Shown piece by piece: positions 25,410-34,618 of a DNA stretch of 64,000 nucleotides; position 1 is the stretch's first letter; the number at the start of each line of letters is the position of its first letter. The stretch covers positions 34,353-98,352 of the forward strand of contig CAYNLW010000001.1 in the NCBI GenBank assembly GCA_964398195.1, given 5' to 3'. The notes under the pieces were generated by a model. It did not search any database, was not told where the DNA came from, and saw only the letters and a list, made by a program, of their open reading frames with translations. This DNA comes from RFPI01 sp964398195 (GTDB lineage: Bacteria > Pseudomonadota > Gammaproteobacteria > Burkholderiales > Methylophilaceae). A program made the translations under genes and the position numbers.

Positions 25410-26795
25410 ATGGCTCAAATCCCCCAACAAGACAAAATGACCCCGACCGAATTGCTGGCAAGTCTAAGTCTTGCCTCAATTTACGGACTGCGTATGTTGG
25501 GCATGTTTCTTATTCTTCCCATCTTTTCGATTTACGCTGAGTCGCTGCCGGACGGCAATAACCATTTGCTGATAGGCCTAGCCTTGGGTGCCTATGGGCT
25601 TACCCAAGCGATTTTTCAATTGCCTTTTGGCATGGCCTCAGACCGCTTTGGCAGAAAGCGGGTGATTTATGCCGGGCTATTGCTATTTGTCATCGGCAGC
25701 TTAATCGCCGCCTTTGCCCCTAATCTAGTGTGGGTGGCTATCGGCCGCGCAGTTCAGGGCGCCGGCGCAGTGTCTGCGGCAGTGACCGCGCTGGTGGCAG
25801 ATTTAACTCGCGAAGAGCACCGCACCAAAGCGATGGCCATGATAGGCGGCACCATAGGGATTACCTTCGCCTTATCGCTGATTCTTGGGCCAGTGCTGAA
25901 TCAATGGATAGGCGTTGATGGCATCTTTATGTTGACCGCTATCTTGGCCGCAGTCGCCATTCCGGTGGTCAAATACGTGGTGCCACAACCCGCGCTCAGC
26001 CACTTCCATTCTGACGCGCAAGCCAGTCGTAGCAAGCTCAAAGAGGTCTTGGCAAATAGCCAGTTATTGCGCCTGAATTATGGTATTTTTGCCCTGCACG
26101 CCGCGCAGATGGCGATGTTTGTGGTGGTGCCTTTGGCCATTCGTGAAACCAGCGCCTTGAACGAGCACCAGCATTGGTTAATCTATCTGCCGGTGTTGCT
26201 GATTTCGTTTATTTTGATGATTCCGGCGATTATTTACGCGGAAAAACGCGCCAAACTGAAACTGGTATTCAGCCTAGCTATCTTGGTGATGTTGGCGGCA
26301 CAGCTATTATTCGCAGGGCTGGTGCACTATTTTTGGGGCATCGTGGTTTCGCTAACTGCCTACTTCATTGCCTTTAATGTGCTAGAAGCCAGCCTGCCTT
26401 CGATTATTACCAAAATGGCACCCGCTGCCGCCAAAGGCACAGCAGTCGGGGTTTACAACACCACCCAGTCGTTTGGTGTGTTTGTCGGTGGCACCTTGGG
26501 TGGCTATTTATCGCATTATTATGGTTTTGCTGCGGTTTTCATTTTTTGTAGTATCCTGATGGCTGTTTGGGCCTTGTTAGCCATCACCATGCAGGCGCCA
26601 CCTGCGGTGAAAAGCAAGATGTATCATCTAAGTCAGCGTAAAGCGGCGCAAGTACAAAAATTAGCGGCTAAATTAGCCGCCCTGCCTGGGGTAAAAGAGG
26701 CGGTAGTGTTGGCTGAGGAAGAAATGGCCATCGTCAAAGTTGATATGTATGCCGAATGGGATGAGGCAAAAATACTAAAATTGTTAGGGGATTAA
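25410..26795 (+). CDS. MFS transporter, YajR-like
   Basis: A 461-residue transporter with 12 predicted spans and the MFS motif A DRFGRKRVI after span 2. The last 65 residues form a soluble tail (KLAALPGVKEAVVLAEEEMAIVKVD) resembling the ferredoxin-like YAM domain of YajR. Such proteins are thought to be proton-driven drug or metabolite exporters; the substrate is unknown. It lies between uvrA (divergent) and ssb, which begins one base after its stop, so it is probably co-transcribed with ssb. Confidence 0.88.
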   Translation: MAQIPQQDKMTPTELLASLSLASIYGLRMLGMFLILPIFSIYAESLPDGNNHLLIGLALGAYGLTQAIFQLPFGMASDRFGRKRVIYAGLLLFVIGSLIAAFAPNLVWVAIGRAVQGAGAVSAAVTALVADLTREEHRTKAMAMIGGTIGITFALSLILGPVLNQWIGVDGIFMLTAILAAVAIPVVKYVVPQPALSHFHSDAQASRSKLKEVLANSQLLRLNYGIFALHAAQMAMFVVVPLAIRETSALNEHQHWLIYLPVLLISFILMIPAIIYAEKRAKLKLVFSLAILVMLAAQLLFAGLVHYFWGIVVSLTAYFIAFNVLEASLPSIITKMAPAAAKGTAVGVYNTTQSFGVFVGGTLGGYLSHYYGFAAVFIFCSILMAVWALLAITMQAPPAVKSKMYHLSQRKAAQVQKLAAKLAALPGVKEAVVLAEEEMAIVKVDMYAEWDEAKILKLLGD

Positions 26796-26796
26796 T

Positions 26797-27303
26797 ATGG
26801 CATCTGTAAACAAAGTTATTTTGGTTGGAAATCTAGGTCGCGACCCAGAAGTGCGCTATATGCCAAATGGCGAAGCGGTGTGTAATTTCAGTATTGCCAC
26901 CACAGACTCATGGAAAGACAAAAGCGGACAAAAACAAGAACGCACCGAGTGGCACAATATTGTCATGTATAGACGCTTGGCAGAAATCGCTGGTGAGTTT
27001 CTTAAAAAAGGCCGCCCTGTGTATATCGAAGGCCGTTTACAAACCCGCAAATGGCAAACCAAAGAAGGACAAGATCGCTACACCACCGAAATCATTGCCG
27101 ATCAAATGCAGATGCTAGGCAGCGGCGGTCGCGAGGGCGGTGCCCCATTTGATCCAGCCGATGAAAATCAATCCGCACCTATGGGGAGCTCCTCCGCCAT
27201 GAGCAATTCCGCTCCCGTGGGTAACTCCGCCCCCATGGGCAACCCATCTGCCAGCTCACCAGCAGGCGATTTCGACGCTTTCGAGGACGATATCCCGTTC
27301 TAA
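26797..27303 (+). CDS. ssb: Single-stranded DNA-binding protein
   Basis: A 168-residue Ssb. The OB fold spans about 1-110 (KVILVGNLGRDPEVRYMPNG, WHNIVMYRRLAEIAGEFLKKG). A low-complexity linker with repeated SAPxGN-like units follows (about 128-155), and the acidic tip ends DAFEDDIPF, which recruits partner repair proteins. It binds single-stranded DNA in replication, recombination and repair. It is translated right after the MFS gene and converges on the TolC-like gene with 4 bases between stops. Confidence 0.97.
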   Translation: MASVNKVILVGNLGRDPEVRYMPNGEAVCNFSIATTDSWKDKSGQKQERTEWHNIVMYRRLAEIAGEFLKKGRPVYIEGRLQTRKWQTKEGQDRYTTEIIADQMQMLGSGGREGGAPFDPADENQSAPMGSSSAMSNSAPVGNSAPMGNPSASSPAGDFDAFEDDIPF

Positions 27304-27307
27304 GCAC

Positions 27308-29044
27308 TCAATTAAAATCTACGCCACTGTAGCCAATCAGCGTGCCAGTGGCGTAGGCCAGATCTACCATGGCGATTTGGTAGTCGGTGACGGCGCGGAT
27401 TTCTTTGATTTGGGCTTCGCCGAGGCGGGTGAGGGTTTCTAGCACTTCGGTCATGGTGCGTAGGCCTTCATTAAATTGTTTTAATTCAGCCTCATAATTG
27501 ACCCCGGCAATCACTACTTGTTGTCTAGCAGCCAGGATTCTTTGCCAGTGGTTTTCTACTTGATCCAGTGCGTCCAAAATTTCTTTCTTGACGGTCAGGC
27601 TTTGTAGCTGTTTGGTGGCTAGGCGTTTATTGCGCTGTTGTATGGCGTTTTCTAAACGCGCTAAGTTGGCTTCGTTGGTGAATGGCATCTCAAAATTCAG
27701 GCCTATAGACCAGTCATTAAAGCGGCCATTTAAGATATTGTTATAGCTATTGCCGAAGTTGCCTGCGGTGTTGGAGAGAGCGCCGTATTGGTAGTCCAAG
27801 GTAAATAGCGGCAAAGTTTGATTCTTCATGAAGTCGATATTCACTGCATCTGCAGCCAAGCGCAGTTCTATTTCAAGCAATTCCAAGCGGCCGGTCATGG
27901 CGTCTTGTAATAATTTTTCGCGGTCAAATTCATATTTCAGCAACTGTGGTTGGGTGGCCGGATTAATCATTTCCTGAGCGCTTGCTTGCGGGTCTAATTC
28001 GTTCATAAAAAAGCGCAACTGGCGTTGTGCCAGTTTTAAATTGGTCTCGGCAACAATCAGTGCTTCCATTCTGTCTGCCACCCCTATCTCTGCGCGGTTG
28101 GTTTCAATGGCTGCGGTTAGGCCTTCTTCTACGCGGCGGCGCACCATATTGAGATTTTGTAGGGCGAGCTCATATTGTTGCTTACGCACATCTAGTTGCG
28201 CCCATGCTTCATAAATGCCCCAATAGGCTTTGTCGGTGGCGGCGATGATGCGTATCGCTTGTAGTTTGGTTCTTAAGTTGACCGCTTGCGCATCAAAATC
28301 GGCTATCCGAATACTGGCCTCGTTGACCTGTGTGCCGGCGTTTCTTAACAAGGGTTGGCTGATAGAAAAGCGTAAAGCACTGCGATATTCATTGGTATCA
28401 AACTGGCCTTGGTTACGCTTATTTTCTAATGGCGAACTCAACACGAGAGTGCCACCGGTGCGTAGTGGCACTCTGACGCCAGCGGCAATATCTAAATTGC
28501 GGGTGTTTTGTTCTAGGGTGTTAAGTTTGACTTGCTCTTTATTCAAATCATTATTCAGCGAGCTAAATTCCACGTTATCGCCAGAAATCCTTGGACTATC
28601 GCGATTGGTCTGTCTGGCATAAGCAAAAATAATGTTATCGAACTTGGCTTGTTCTTGGCGCAAGCCGGCAGCGGCAATCAAGGGGTCAACCTTAGCCACT
28701 TCTATGGCTAGGTTATTTTTCAAAGCCCGTGCACGGATATCGCTGATGCTAAAGGTCAACGCGTCTTGCTGATTTGATTTGGCCAGCACAGGCGTTTGAT
28801 TGGGGTTATCTTTGAGTGCTTGTTGCAAATCTATGCTTAGGTTTTGATTTTTTTGTTTGAATTGCTCCAGCGATTGTTGCAAATCATTCGGTGCTTGGCC
28901 GGCATAATCCGCAGGATTAAAGCGCTTTTGTGGCACTAACTGGGCGTCATCTGCATAGGCCGCGCCTATCAGCAGGCCGCAGCCTAGCAAGCCGACGCTG
29001 GCTATACGCCGATAGCGCAATAAAAAGAGTAAGGCAGATTTCAT
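27308..29044 (-). CDS. TolC family outer-membrane channel
   Basis: A 578-residue outer-membrane efflux protein with an N-terminal signal-like segment (RRIASVGLLGCGLLIGAAYA, about 12-31) and two long OEP repeats rich in helical heptads (about 100-330 and 350-570). It should form the trimeric channel for the export operon upstream. Its ATG shares one base with the stop of the HlyD gene, so it is translationally coupled. A 60-residue Gln/Asn-rich extension follows the signal. Confidence 0.88.
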   Translation of the reverse strand: MKSALLFLLRYRRIASVGLLGCGLLIGAAYADDAQLVPQKRFNPADYAGQAPNDLQQSLEQFKQKNQNLSIDLQQALKDNPNQTPVLAKSNQQDALTFSISDIRARALKNNLAIEVAKVDPLIAAAGLRQEQAKFDNIIFAYARQTNRDSPRISGDNVEFSSLNNDLNKEQVKLNTLEQNTRNLDIAAGVRVPLRTGGTLVLSSPLENKRNQGQFDTNEYRSALRFSISQPLLRNAGTQVNEASIRIADFDAQAVNLRTKLQAIRIIAATDKAYWGIYEAWAQLDVRKQQYELALQNLNMVRRRVEEGLTAAIETNRAEIGVADRMEALIVAETNLKLAQRQLRFFMNELDPQASAQEMINPATQPQLLKYEFDREKLLQDAMTGRLELLEIELRLAADAVNIDFMKNQTLPLFTLDYQYGALSNTAGNFGNSYNNILNGRFNDWSIGLNFEMPFTNEANLARLENAIQQRNKRLATKQLQSLTVKKEILDALDQVENHWQRILAARQQVVIAGVNYEAELKQFNEGLRTMTEVLETLTRLGEAQIKEIRAVTDYQIAMVDLAYATGTLIGYSGVDFN

Positions 29045-30363
29045 TATGATTTTTTACTGTAAGGTTTATCCGTATGCGGCACCCCTTCCTCTGGGATGCG
29101 AGGAGGGAAGCCATTAAAGATACGCCATAATTCGTAGCCTATGGTGACTTTCTGCAACAGTATCCAGCCTTTGGCTGTCAGCCCTTGGCGCAAAAATTCA
29201 CTGCTAGGCCAAGGTTGCTCGCTCAAATCTGGCACGACCATCACACGGAAATTACCATTGCCTGCGTCTATCGGATCCACGAAAGCCACTTTGCCGCCAT
29301 AAGTACCCAATCGCACTTTAGCCCAACCCGGCACTTGGATAGCCGGCCAGCCTTCGAATTCGATACGCACCTGCGAGCCTTTTTTAATTAATGGCGCGTC
29401 GCGACCATCTACCATCAATTCCACAGCGGGTTGGTCAGTATGTGGCTGTATCACCAGCAATGGTTGTCCTTGGCTGATAATTTGCGAGGGTGAATTAAAC
29501 GGCAAACGGAACACCGTGCCATCGCGCGGGGCTAACACGCGTTGGGTATTTTGTCGCGATAAATTAATCTCAGAGTTGGTCAAGGTGTTTTCCGAATCCA
29601 ACACTTCAGCTTGTATCTTATTAATCATGGCGGCAGTGGAATCTAATTCTGCTTGCGTATCAGAGGTAATTTGTCGAATTTCCGCTGCGGCTGAATTGGC
29701 CTCTGCGACTGCCGAGTCATATTGCGCTTTAGCGCTGCCCAGTGAGCGTCTGGCAATTTCATGATCGCGTTCTGCCACTTCAGTATCTCGCTTGGACACC
29801 AAGCCATCTTTTAATAAACGCTGTAGCCGTTTGACTTGAAAATCAGCGGCGTCCAAAGTCGCTTGTGCAGAAACGATGGCCTCTGAGGCGGCACGGGTTT
29901 TTTGTTGAGCCACATCACGTTTAAATTGCGCCGCAGAAATTTTTGCATCTCGCGCAGCGATTAAACTCTTTTGTTGCAAGCGATAGGATTTCAGCTCTTC
30001 TTGCTTGGCCGATAAGCGACTGCTGAGGTTATCGCGCTGCGATTCTATGCGCTCGCGATAATTCGGATCGATATCGCGCATCTCTAATAATAAGTCGCCA
30101 GTTTTTACCTTGCTGGCTTCTTGCACATGCCATTGTGATATCACGCCATTAATTGGGGAATCTATGGTTTGTACCCGTTCAAATGGTGCAAACGCGGTCA
30201 CTTTGCCACGCGCAGAAACGTTCTGCTGCCAAGGTAAAAATAGCGCTAGCAAAGGTAATACAAAAAACAGAATCAGCTGGATTCTGTAAAACTTACGCAC
30301 CGTATCGGGGGTAATCCCTAAGCTTAGGGTGGCGTCAAATAATTGTTTGCGTTGGTTTTTCAT
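29044..30363 (-). CDS. HlyD-type periplasmic adaptor
   Basis: A 439-residue membrane fusion protein. It has one N-terminal span (about 26-45), a lipoyl half (INGVISQWHVQEASKVKTGDLL), a very long coiled-coil hairpin (about 110-270), the second lipoyl half (LAPRDGTVFRLPF) and a beta-barrel C-terminal part. It links the inner-membrane ABC protein to the TolC-like channel. It starts 4 bases after the ABC gene. No RTX-type substrate or C39 leader peptidase is visible nearby. Confidence 0.88.
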   Translation of the reverse strand: MKNQRKQLFDATLSLGITPDTVRKFYRIQLILFFVLPLLALFLPWQQNVSARGKVTAFAPFERVQTIDSPINGVISQWHVQEASKVKTGDLLLEMRDIDPNYRERIESQRDNLSSRLSAKQEELKSYRLQQKSLIAARDAKISAAQFKRDVAQQKTRAASEAIVSAQATLDAADFQVKRLQRLLKDGLVSKRDTEVAERDHEIARRSLGSAKAQYDSAVAEANSAAAEIRQITSDTQAELDSTAAMINKIQAEVLDSENTLTNSEINLSRQNTQRVLAPRDGTVFRLPFNSPSQIISQGQPLLVIQPHTDQPAVELMVDGRDAPLIKKGSQVRIEFEGWPAIQVPGWAKVRLGTYGGKVAFVDPIDAGNGNFRVMVVPDLSEQPWPSSEFLRQGLTAKGWILLQKVTIGYELWRIFNGFPPRIPEEGVPHTDKPYSKKS

Positions 30364-30367
30364 AGCA

Positions 30368-32011
30368 TTAATTGGATTTATTCAAATCTATCGTTTTATC
30401 GAACATGTTGGCGATGCGCGCGAAGCGTGTCGCCACCACCAAGATTAAATGCGCTTGATGGGCGCGTAGCAGATTCACCACCTTAACTAGTTTTTCCTCG
30501 TTAAAGTTATCTAGTACAGCGTCTATCAATAACATGCTAGGCGAGCCAGCTAAAGCGCGCACTATCATCAATCGTTCTAGCTGGCTGGTAGATAGCGGTG
30601 CGCCGAAAGCAGACAGCGGTGTTTCTAGTCCTTGCGGTAATTGGCGCAATTCATCGCCTATGCCGATATCGTTTAATAATTGATTGATGGTGGTGAGCGG
30701 AATATCTCTGCCTAAACGGATATTTTCCAACACGCTGGCTTCGGCAATTTCAGCATGGCTGACAAAGCCAATTTGACTGCGTAGGCTTTGATTATCTAGC
30801 TGACGAATATCCAGACTATTGATTTCCACATACCCGCTATCCGCTTGTCGGATTTTTGCGATGATGCTGAATAAAGTAGATTTGCCTGCCCCAGGGTTGC
30901 CCAACACTGCCAGGCTTTCGCCGCTGCTTAAAGCAAAGCTGATGGGTGGAATAATCTGTTTGCGTGGCAGATATGAGAAGCTCACTTGATGTAAGCTCAG
31001 ACTGGTAATTTTGCTATCAAATAGCAGTTCACCATTTTGCTCTTGCGGGAAGTCTTCAATCACGCCGAGTTTATCTAAGGCGGCAAGCAGATCATAAAAG
31101 TCGCTTAATTTATTGACTAGGCGGGTAACCGAGCCTAATACCCCAAAAATAATCAGCTCAGCGGCGACAAATTGACCGATATTAATTTCCCCGCGTATCA
31201 CCAGACTGCCGCCTAAGGCCAATAATGCTGTGCCTCCAGCTGCATAGAGCAAGCAAGCGCTGATATTTTGCATTAGCAAAGTACGGAAATGTTGCGACCG
31301 TTTTTGGATATATTTGCTCACCAATTCATGCGTTTGGCTGGCACATCTGTCGTGGTTGTCATAAAACTTAAAGCTAAGAATATTGCGCGCTATATTTTCT
31401 AGCCAAGAAATCATCTGATACTTGGTTTTAGATTCTGCCAAGGCAGTTTCTTGAGCATGACGACCTAAGATATAGAAAATAAATAATAAGAAAGCGATGA
31501 TGATAAAGACCACCGCAGTAAAGTATGCGCTGTAAAAAATTAGAATAATGCTGCCTAAGATGGCTTGAAGAAAGGCAATCAGCGCGACTGTCAGCAAACT
31601 TGATACGGTTTTTTGTACCGTCGCAATATCTAAAAAGCGATTAATCAGCTCTACCGGATTTTGTTTATCGTAAAAACTCATATCGATGCCGCTGGTTTTT
31701 TGCGCTGATACTATCGAGGTGCGGATAAACAAACGGCGCTGGATTAGCTCAACCAAATAAGACTCAAACACATATAGCGCGCCTGACAGAGCGAGTAAAA
31801 CAAACAAGATAAAGCTGATGACAAATAAAGGCTGTAATACAGCGCCCATCGATACGATATTGACCAGCGCCTGTACCGAGACCGGAATAACAAAATTGAG
31901 CAGACCAAAGCCAAAAATAATCACCGGTAAAATCACCAAGTCATGGCGTTCTAGCTGTACGAGTTTAAAAAGTCTTACTAAAGGCGCTGTTTTTAAGTCA
32001 GATGGCTGCAT
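30368..32011 (-). CDS. ABC exporter (permease-ATPase fusion) with degenerate ATPase motifs
   Basis: A 547-residue half-transporter: six predicted spans (about 25-310) and a C-terminal nucleotide-binding domain. Walker A is intact (LGNPGAGKSTLF), but the signature reads LSTSQ instead of LSGGQ. Walker B is LLIDAVLD with no catalytic Glu, and the switch His is absent (LVVATR). It may bind ATP without hydrolysing it well, or belong to a divergent exporter family in which this is normal. It sits in a LysR–ABC–HlyD–TolC operon with gaps of 11, 4 and -1 bases. Substrate unknown. Confidence 0.85.
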   Translation of the reverse strand: MQPSDLKTAPLVRLFKLVQLERHDLVILPVIIFGFGLLNFVIPVSVQALVNIVSMGAVLQPLFVISFILFVLLALSGALYVFESYLVELIQRRLFIRTSIVSAQKTSGIDMSFYDKQNPVELINRFLDIATVQKTVSSLLTVALIAFLQAILGSIILIFYSAYFTAVVFIIIAFLLFIFYILGRHAQETALAESKTKYQMISWLENIARNILSFKFYDNHDRCASQTHELVSKYIQKRSQHFRTLLMQNISACLLYAAGGTALLALGGSLVIRGEINIGQFVAAELIIFGVLGSVTRLVNKLSDFYDLLAALDKLGVIEDFPQEQNGELLFDSKITSLSLHQVSFSYLPRKQIIPPISFALSSGESLAVLGNPGAGKSTLFSIIAKIRQADSGYVEINSLDIRQLDNQSLRSQIGFVSHAEIAEASVLENIRLGRDIPLTTINQLLNDIGIGDELRQLPQGLETPLSAFGAPLSTSQLERLMIVRALAGSPSMLLIDAVLDNFNEEKLVKVVNLLRAHQAHLILVVATRFARIANMFDKTIDLNKSN

Positions 32012-32022
32012 GTTAGTGATTT

Positions 32023-32928
32023 TTAATGTAAGTTAATATCATAATTAAGAATTTCATCATCTTTGCGTTGCAATAAATCCTCTAGCAAGTCTGGCCCCAA
32101 TCTACGCTTGCTGTAAATCGCATAGAAGTGCTCATACAAGCCTTTTACTTGGCAATATTCCTGTAGCGTGTGATTGTTAATCTCATCTTGCACCACTACT
32201 TTGGGCACTAGTGCGATACATTTAGCATCGCGCAGGAATAGCCTTAAGGCCGGCATATCGTTAATCTCAGCCATAATCTGATAATGCAACTGACTTTGTT
32301 CGCATAGCTCATCAAAGTCCGCGCGCAGATCGCTGCCTTGGCTAGGCAACAGTAATTTATATTTGCCTAAGTCTTGTTGCAGACTAAATTGGTAATTGCC
32401 ATTTAAAGGTTTGCCCACGATGCTAATCGGTTGCTTGGCAATGGTGCGATATTTCACTTGCGTGGTGCTCGCTGGTTTGTGATTGCTAAGCACCACATCT
32501 AATTGCGATTTGCCTAACTTGGCCAATAGCTCGAGCTGGTTGCCAGATTCAATCACTAGTTCAATCTCGCTATTGCTAATCAGTGGGCGAATAAAGTTTT
32601 CCGCAAAATTTCTCGACAATGACGAGGCAATGCCTATTCTAAACAGCTGGCGTGACTCGGCTTTGTGTTCAATCAATGCTTCTTGTAAATCATTCCCCAG
32701 CGCGAAAATTTTATTGGCATATTGCAGGGTCAACTTGCCAGCATCGGTCAGTTGCAGGCCGCGCCCTTTTCTTTCGAATAGCTCGGTTTGTAATTGCAAT
32801 TCCAGTTTTTTTAATTGCGTGGATAAAGCAGAATCGGACAGCTGCAGCATTTCAGCTGCCTTGCCGAGGTTGCCATGGTTGGCGATTACCCAAAAGTAAT
32901 ATAGGTGGTTGTAATTGATTTTTTGCAT
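32023..32928 (-). CDS. LysR-type regulator, NhaR-like
   Basis: A 301-residue LysR regulator. The N-terminal winged helix reads NYNHLYYFWVIANHGNLGKAAEMLQLSDSALSTQLKKLE, close to NhaR, which responds to Na+ in E. coli; a ligand-binding domain follows (about 90-295). It is the first gene of the export operon, 11 bases before the ABC gene, and probably regulates that operon and itself. The inducer cannot be read from the sequence. Bases 32929-33043 upstream are AT-rich and likely hold the promoter. Confidence 0.88.
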   Translation of the reverse strand: MQKINYNHLYYFWVIANHGNLGKAAEMLQLSDSALSTQLKKLELQLQTELFERKGRGLQLTDAGKLTLQYANKIFALGNDLQEALIEHKAESRQLFRIGIASSLSRNFAENFIRPLISNSEIELVIESGNQLELLAKLGKSQLDVVLSNHKPASTTQVKYRTIAKQPISIVGKPLNGNYQFSLQQDLGKYKLLLPSQGSDLRADFDELCEQSQLHYQIMAEINDMPALRLFLRDAKCIALVPKVVVQDEINNHTLQEYCQVKGLYEHFYAIYSKRRLGPDLLEDLLQRKDDEILNYDINLH

Positions 32929-33043
32929 GCAGAAATAAATAAATATTTCTATTTAGTAGAAGAATCAGGATATTAGTTCAATTTTATAGAACAGTAAAAT
33001 GAATTTTTTATCACTTTAGCTGCTAGGCTGCAGAAACCTCTGC

Positions 33044-33841
33044 TTAAAGTTGATATGCATAGTCCAATATTAATGGTGCGTGGTCGCTGAAACGCTGTTG
33101 TTTATATACTTGGGCGGTTTGCGCCAAGGCGGCAATAATCGGCGTGGCAATTTGATAATCTATGCGCCACCCCACATTTTTTGCCCATGCCTGACCACGA
33201 TTACTCCACCAGGTATAACATTCTTCTGTGCTATCGGGATGCAGTTTGCGATAGGTATCTACCCAATCTTGTTGCTTAAAAATATTATCCATCCACAAAC
33301 GTTCCTCAGGAAGAAAACCAGAATTTTTTAGATTACCTTTCCAATTTTTTAAATCGATTTCTTTATGCGCAATATTCCAATCTCCACAAATAATGACCTC
33401 TCTCCCGCTATTTATCAGGGCTTGCATATGGGGATAGAAACGCTGCATGACGCTAAATTTGATTTGTTGTCTTTCCTCACCACTTGAACCAGAAGGGAGG
33501 TATAGGGATATAATGCTAAGCTTTTTGGGACCAAGCTGATCAAATTGCAGTTCGATATAACGTCCTTCTGCATCGATATCCGCTTGGCCTAGACCGATAA
33601 TCACTTGGTCTGGCTGATGACGCGTATAAATACCCACCCCACTATAGCCCTTCTTTTCGGCGTAGTGAAAGTAAGCTGAATAAGGCTGGGGATGTAGCAT
33701 TTCGCTAGTCAAATCTGCTTGCTGAGCTTTCAGCTCTTGCACACAGATAAAGTCGGCTTGCTGTTGCAGCATCCAAGGTAAAAAACCTTTATTAAACGCA
33801 GAACGAATGCCATTTAGATTTGCAGATATAATTCTAAGCAT
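33044..33841 (-). CDS. xthA: Exodeoxyribonuclease III
   Basis: A 265-residue AP endonuclease/3'-exonuclease of base-excision repair. It has the family motifs ANLNGIRSAFNKGF, CVQELKAQ (metal-binding Glu), YLPSG, CGDWNIAHKEIDL, GWRIDYQ and SDHAPL (catalytic Asp-His). It is divergent from pyrE with 15 bases between the starts. Length and start are typical. Confidence 0.95.
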   Translation of the reverse strand: MLRIISANLNGIRSAFNKGFLPWMLQQQADFICVQELKAQQADLTSEMLHPQPYSAYFHYAEKKGYSGVGIYTRHQPDQVIIGLGQADIDAEGRYIELQFDQLGPKKLSIISLYLPSGSSGEERQQIKFSVMQRFYPHMQALINSGREVIICGDWNIAHKEIDLKNWKGNLKNSGFLPEERLWMDNIFKQQDWVDTYRKLHPDSTEECYTWWSNRGQAWAKNVGWRIDYQIATPIIAALAQTAQVYKQQRFSDHAPLILDYAYQL

Positions 33842-33856
33842 GAGGATCCATCAATA

Positions 33857-34543
33857 ATGTATTTAAGAATTCAACGCGCAAAAGCGAGTAACGGTAAAAC
33901 TGACAACAAAGATTCTACCGCGCAATTTATCAAGTTTGCTATTCAGCGCAAAGTTTTAAAGTTTGGCGAGTTTAAGACCAAAGCGGGTCGTATGAGCCCC
34001 TATTTTTTTAATGCGGGTTTATTTTATGACGGCGAAAGTCTTGCCCGTTTAGGCGATTTCTATGCTGAAGCCATTCTCAAATCTGATATTAAATTTGATA
34101 TGTTATTTGGCCCCGCTTACAAAGGCATCACCTTGGTTGCCGCAGTGTCAATGGCCTTAGCCAAGCGCGGAAAAAATGTTAATTTTGCATACAATCGTAA
34201 AGAAGCTAAAGATCATGGCGAGGGCGGCAAGATTGTGGGTGCGCCTTTAGATGGCCGAGTGTTAATTATTGATGATGTGATTTCAGCCGGCACTTCGGTA
34301 AGAGAGTCCTTAGACACCATAGAATACGAGGGTGCACAGGCAGTTGGCGTGGTGGTGGCGCTGGACAGACAAGAGCGTGGTGAGGGCATACAGTCCGCCG
34401 TTCAAGAGGTGGAGCATGATTATCTAATCCCAGTGATTAAAATCGCTACCTTGTCAGACCTGATTCAATATATGCAGGGTGCGCCAGAGCTTTATGAGTT
34501 TAATCAGGCCATGGAAGCATATCGCGATAGATACGGCAGTTAG
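33857..34543 (+). CDS. pyrE: Orotate phosphoribosyltransferase
   Basis: A 228-residue type I phosphoribosyltransferase joining orotate to PRPP in pyrimidine synthesis. KFGEFKTKAGRMSPYFFNAGLF and the PRPP loop VLIIDDVISAGTSV are diagnostic. The N-terminus is about 15 residues longer than usual (MYLRIQRAKASNGKTDNKD); no better inner start is visible, and GAGG stands somewhat far upstream of the ATG. It is divergent from xthA, a pairing often seen in betaproteobacteria, and ends at a terminator. Confidence 0.95.
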   Translation: MYLRIQRAKASNGKTDNKDSTAQFIKFAIQRKVLKFGEFKTKAGRMSPYFFNAGLFYDGESLARLGDFYAEAILKSDIKFDMLFGPAYKGITLVAAVSMALAKRGKNVNFAYNRKEAKDHGEGGKIVGAPLDGRVLIIDDVISAGTSVRESLDTIEYEGAQAVGVVVALDRQERGEGIQSAVQEVEHDYLIPVIKIATLSDLIQYMQGAPELYEFNQAMEAYRDRYGS

Positions 34544-34562
34544 TCTAAGTCGCCCTAACAGC

Positions 34563-34591
34563 AAAAAGCCGCTTAATCGCGGCTTTTTTGT
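34563..34591. terminator. Bidirectional terminator between pyrE and gatB
   Basis: AAAAAGCCGC (34563-34572) and GCGGCTTTTT (34579-34588) form a hairpin with a six-base loop and T tails in both directions. It serves the convergent pyrE and gatCAB transcripts. Confidence 0.9.
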
Positions 34592-34618
34592 TGGGCTAGT
34601 AAAAATGGTTAGCGCAAT

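Noticed and set aside
26797..27303. Repetitive stretch at the end of ssb as a separate repeat element
   Set aside because: It encodes the normal low-complexity linker of Ssb in frame, ending in the DDIPF tip.
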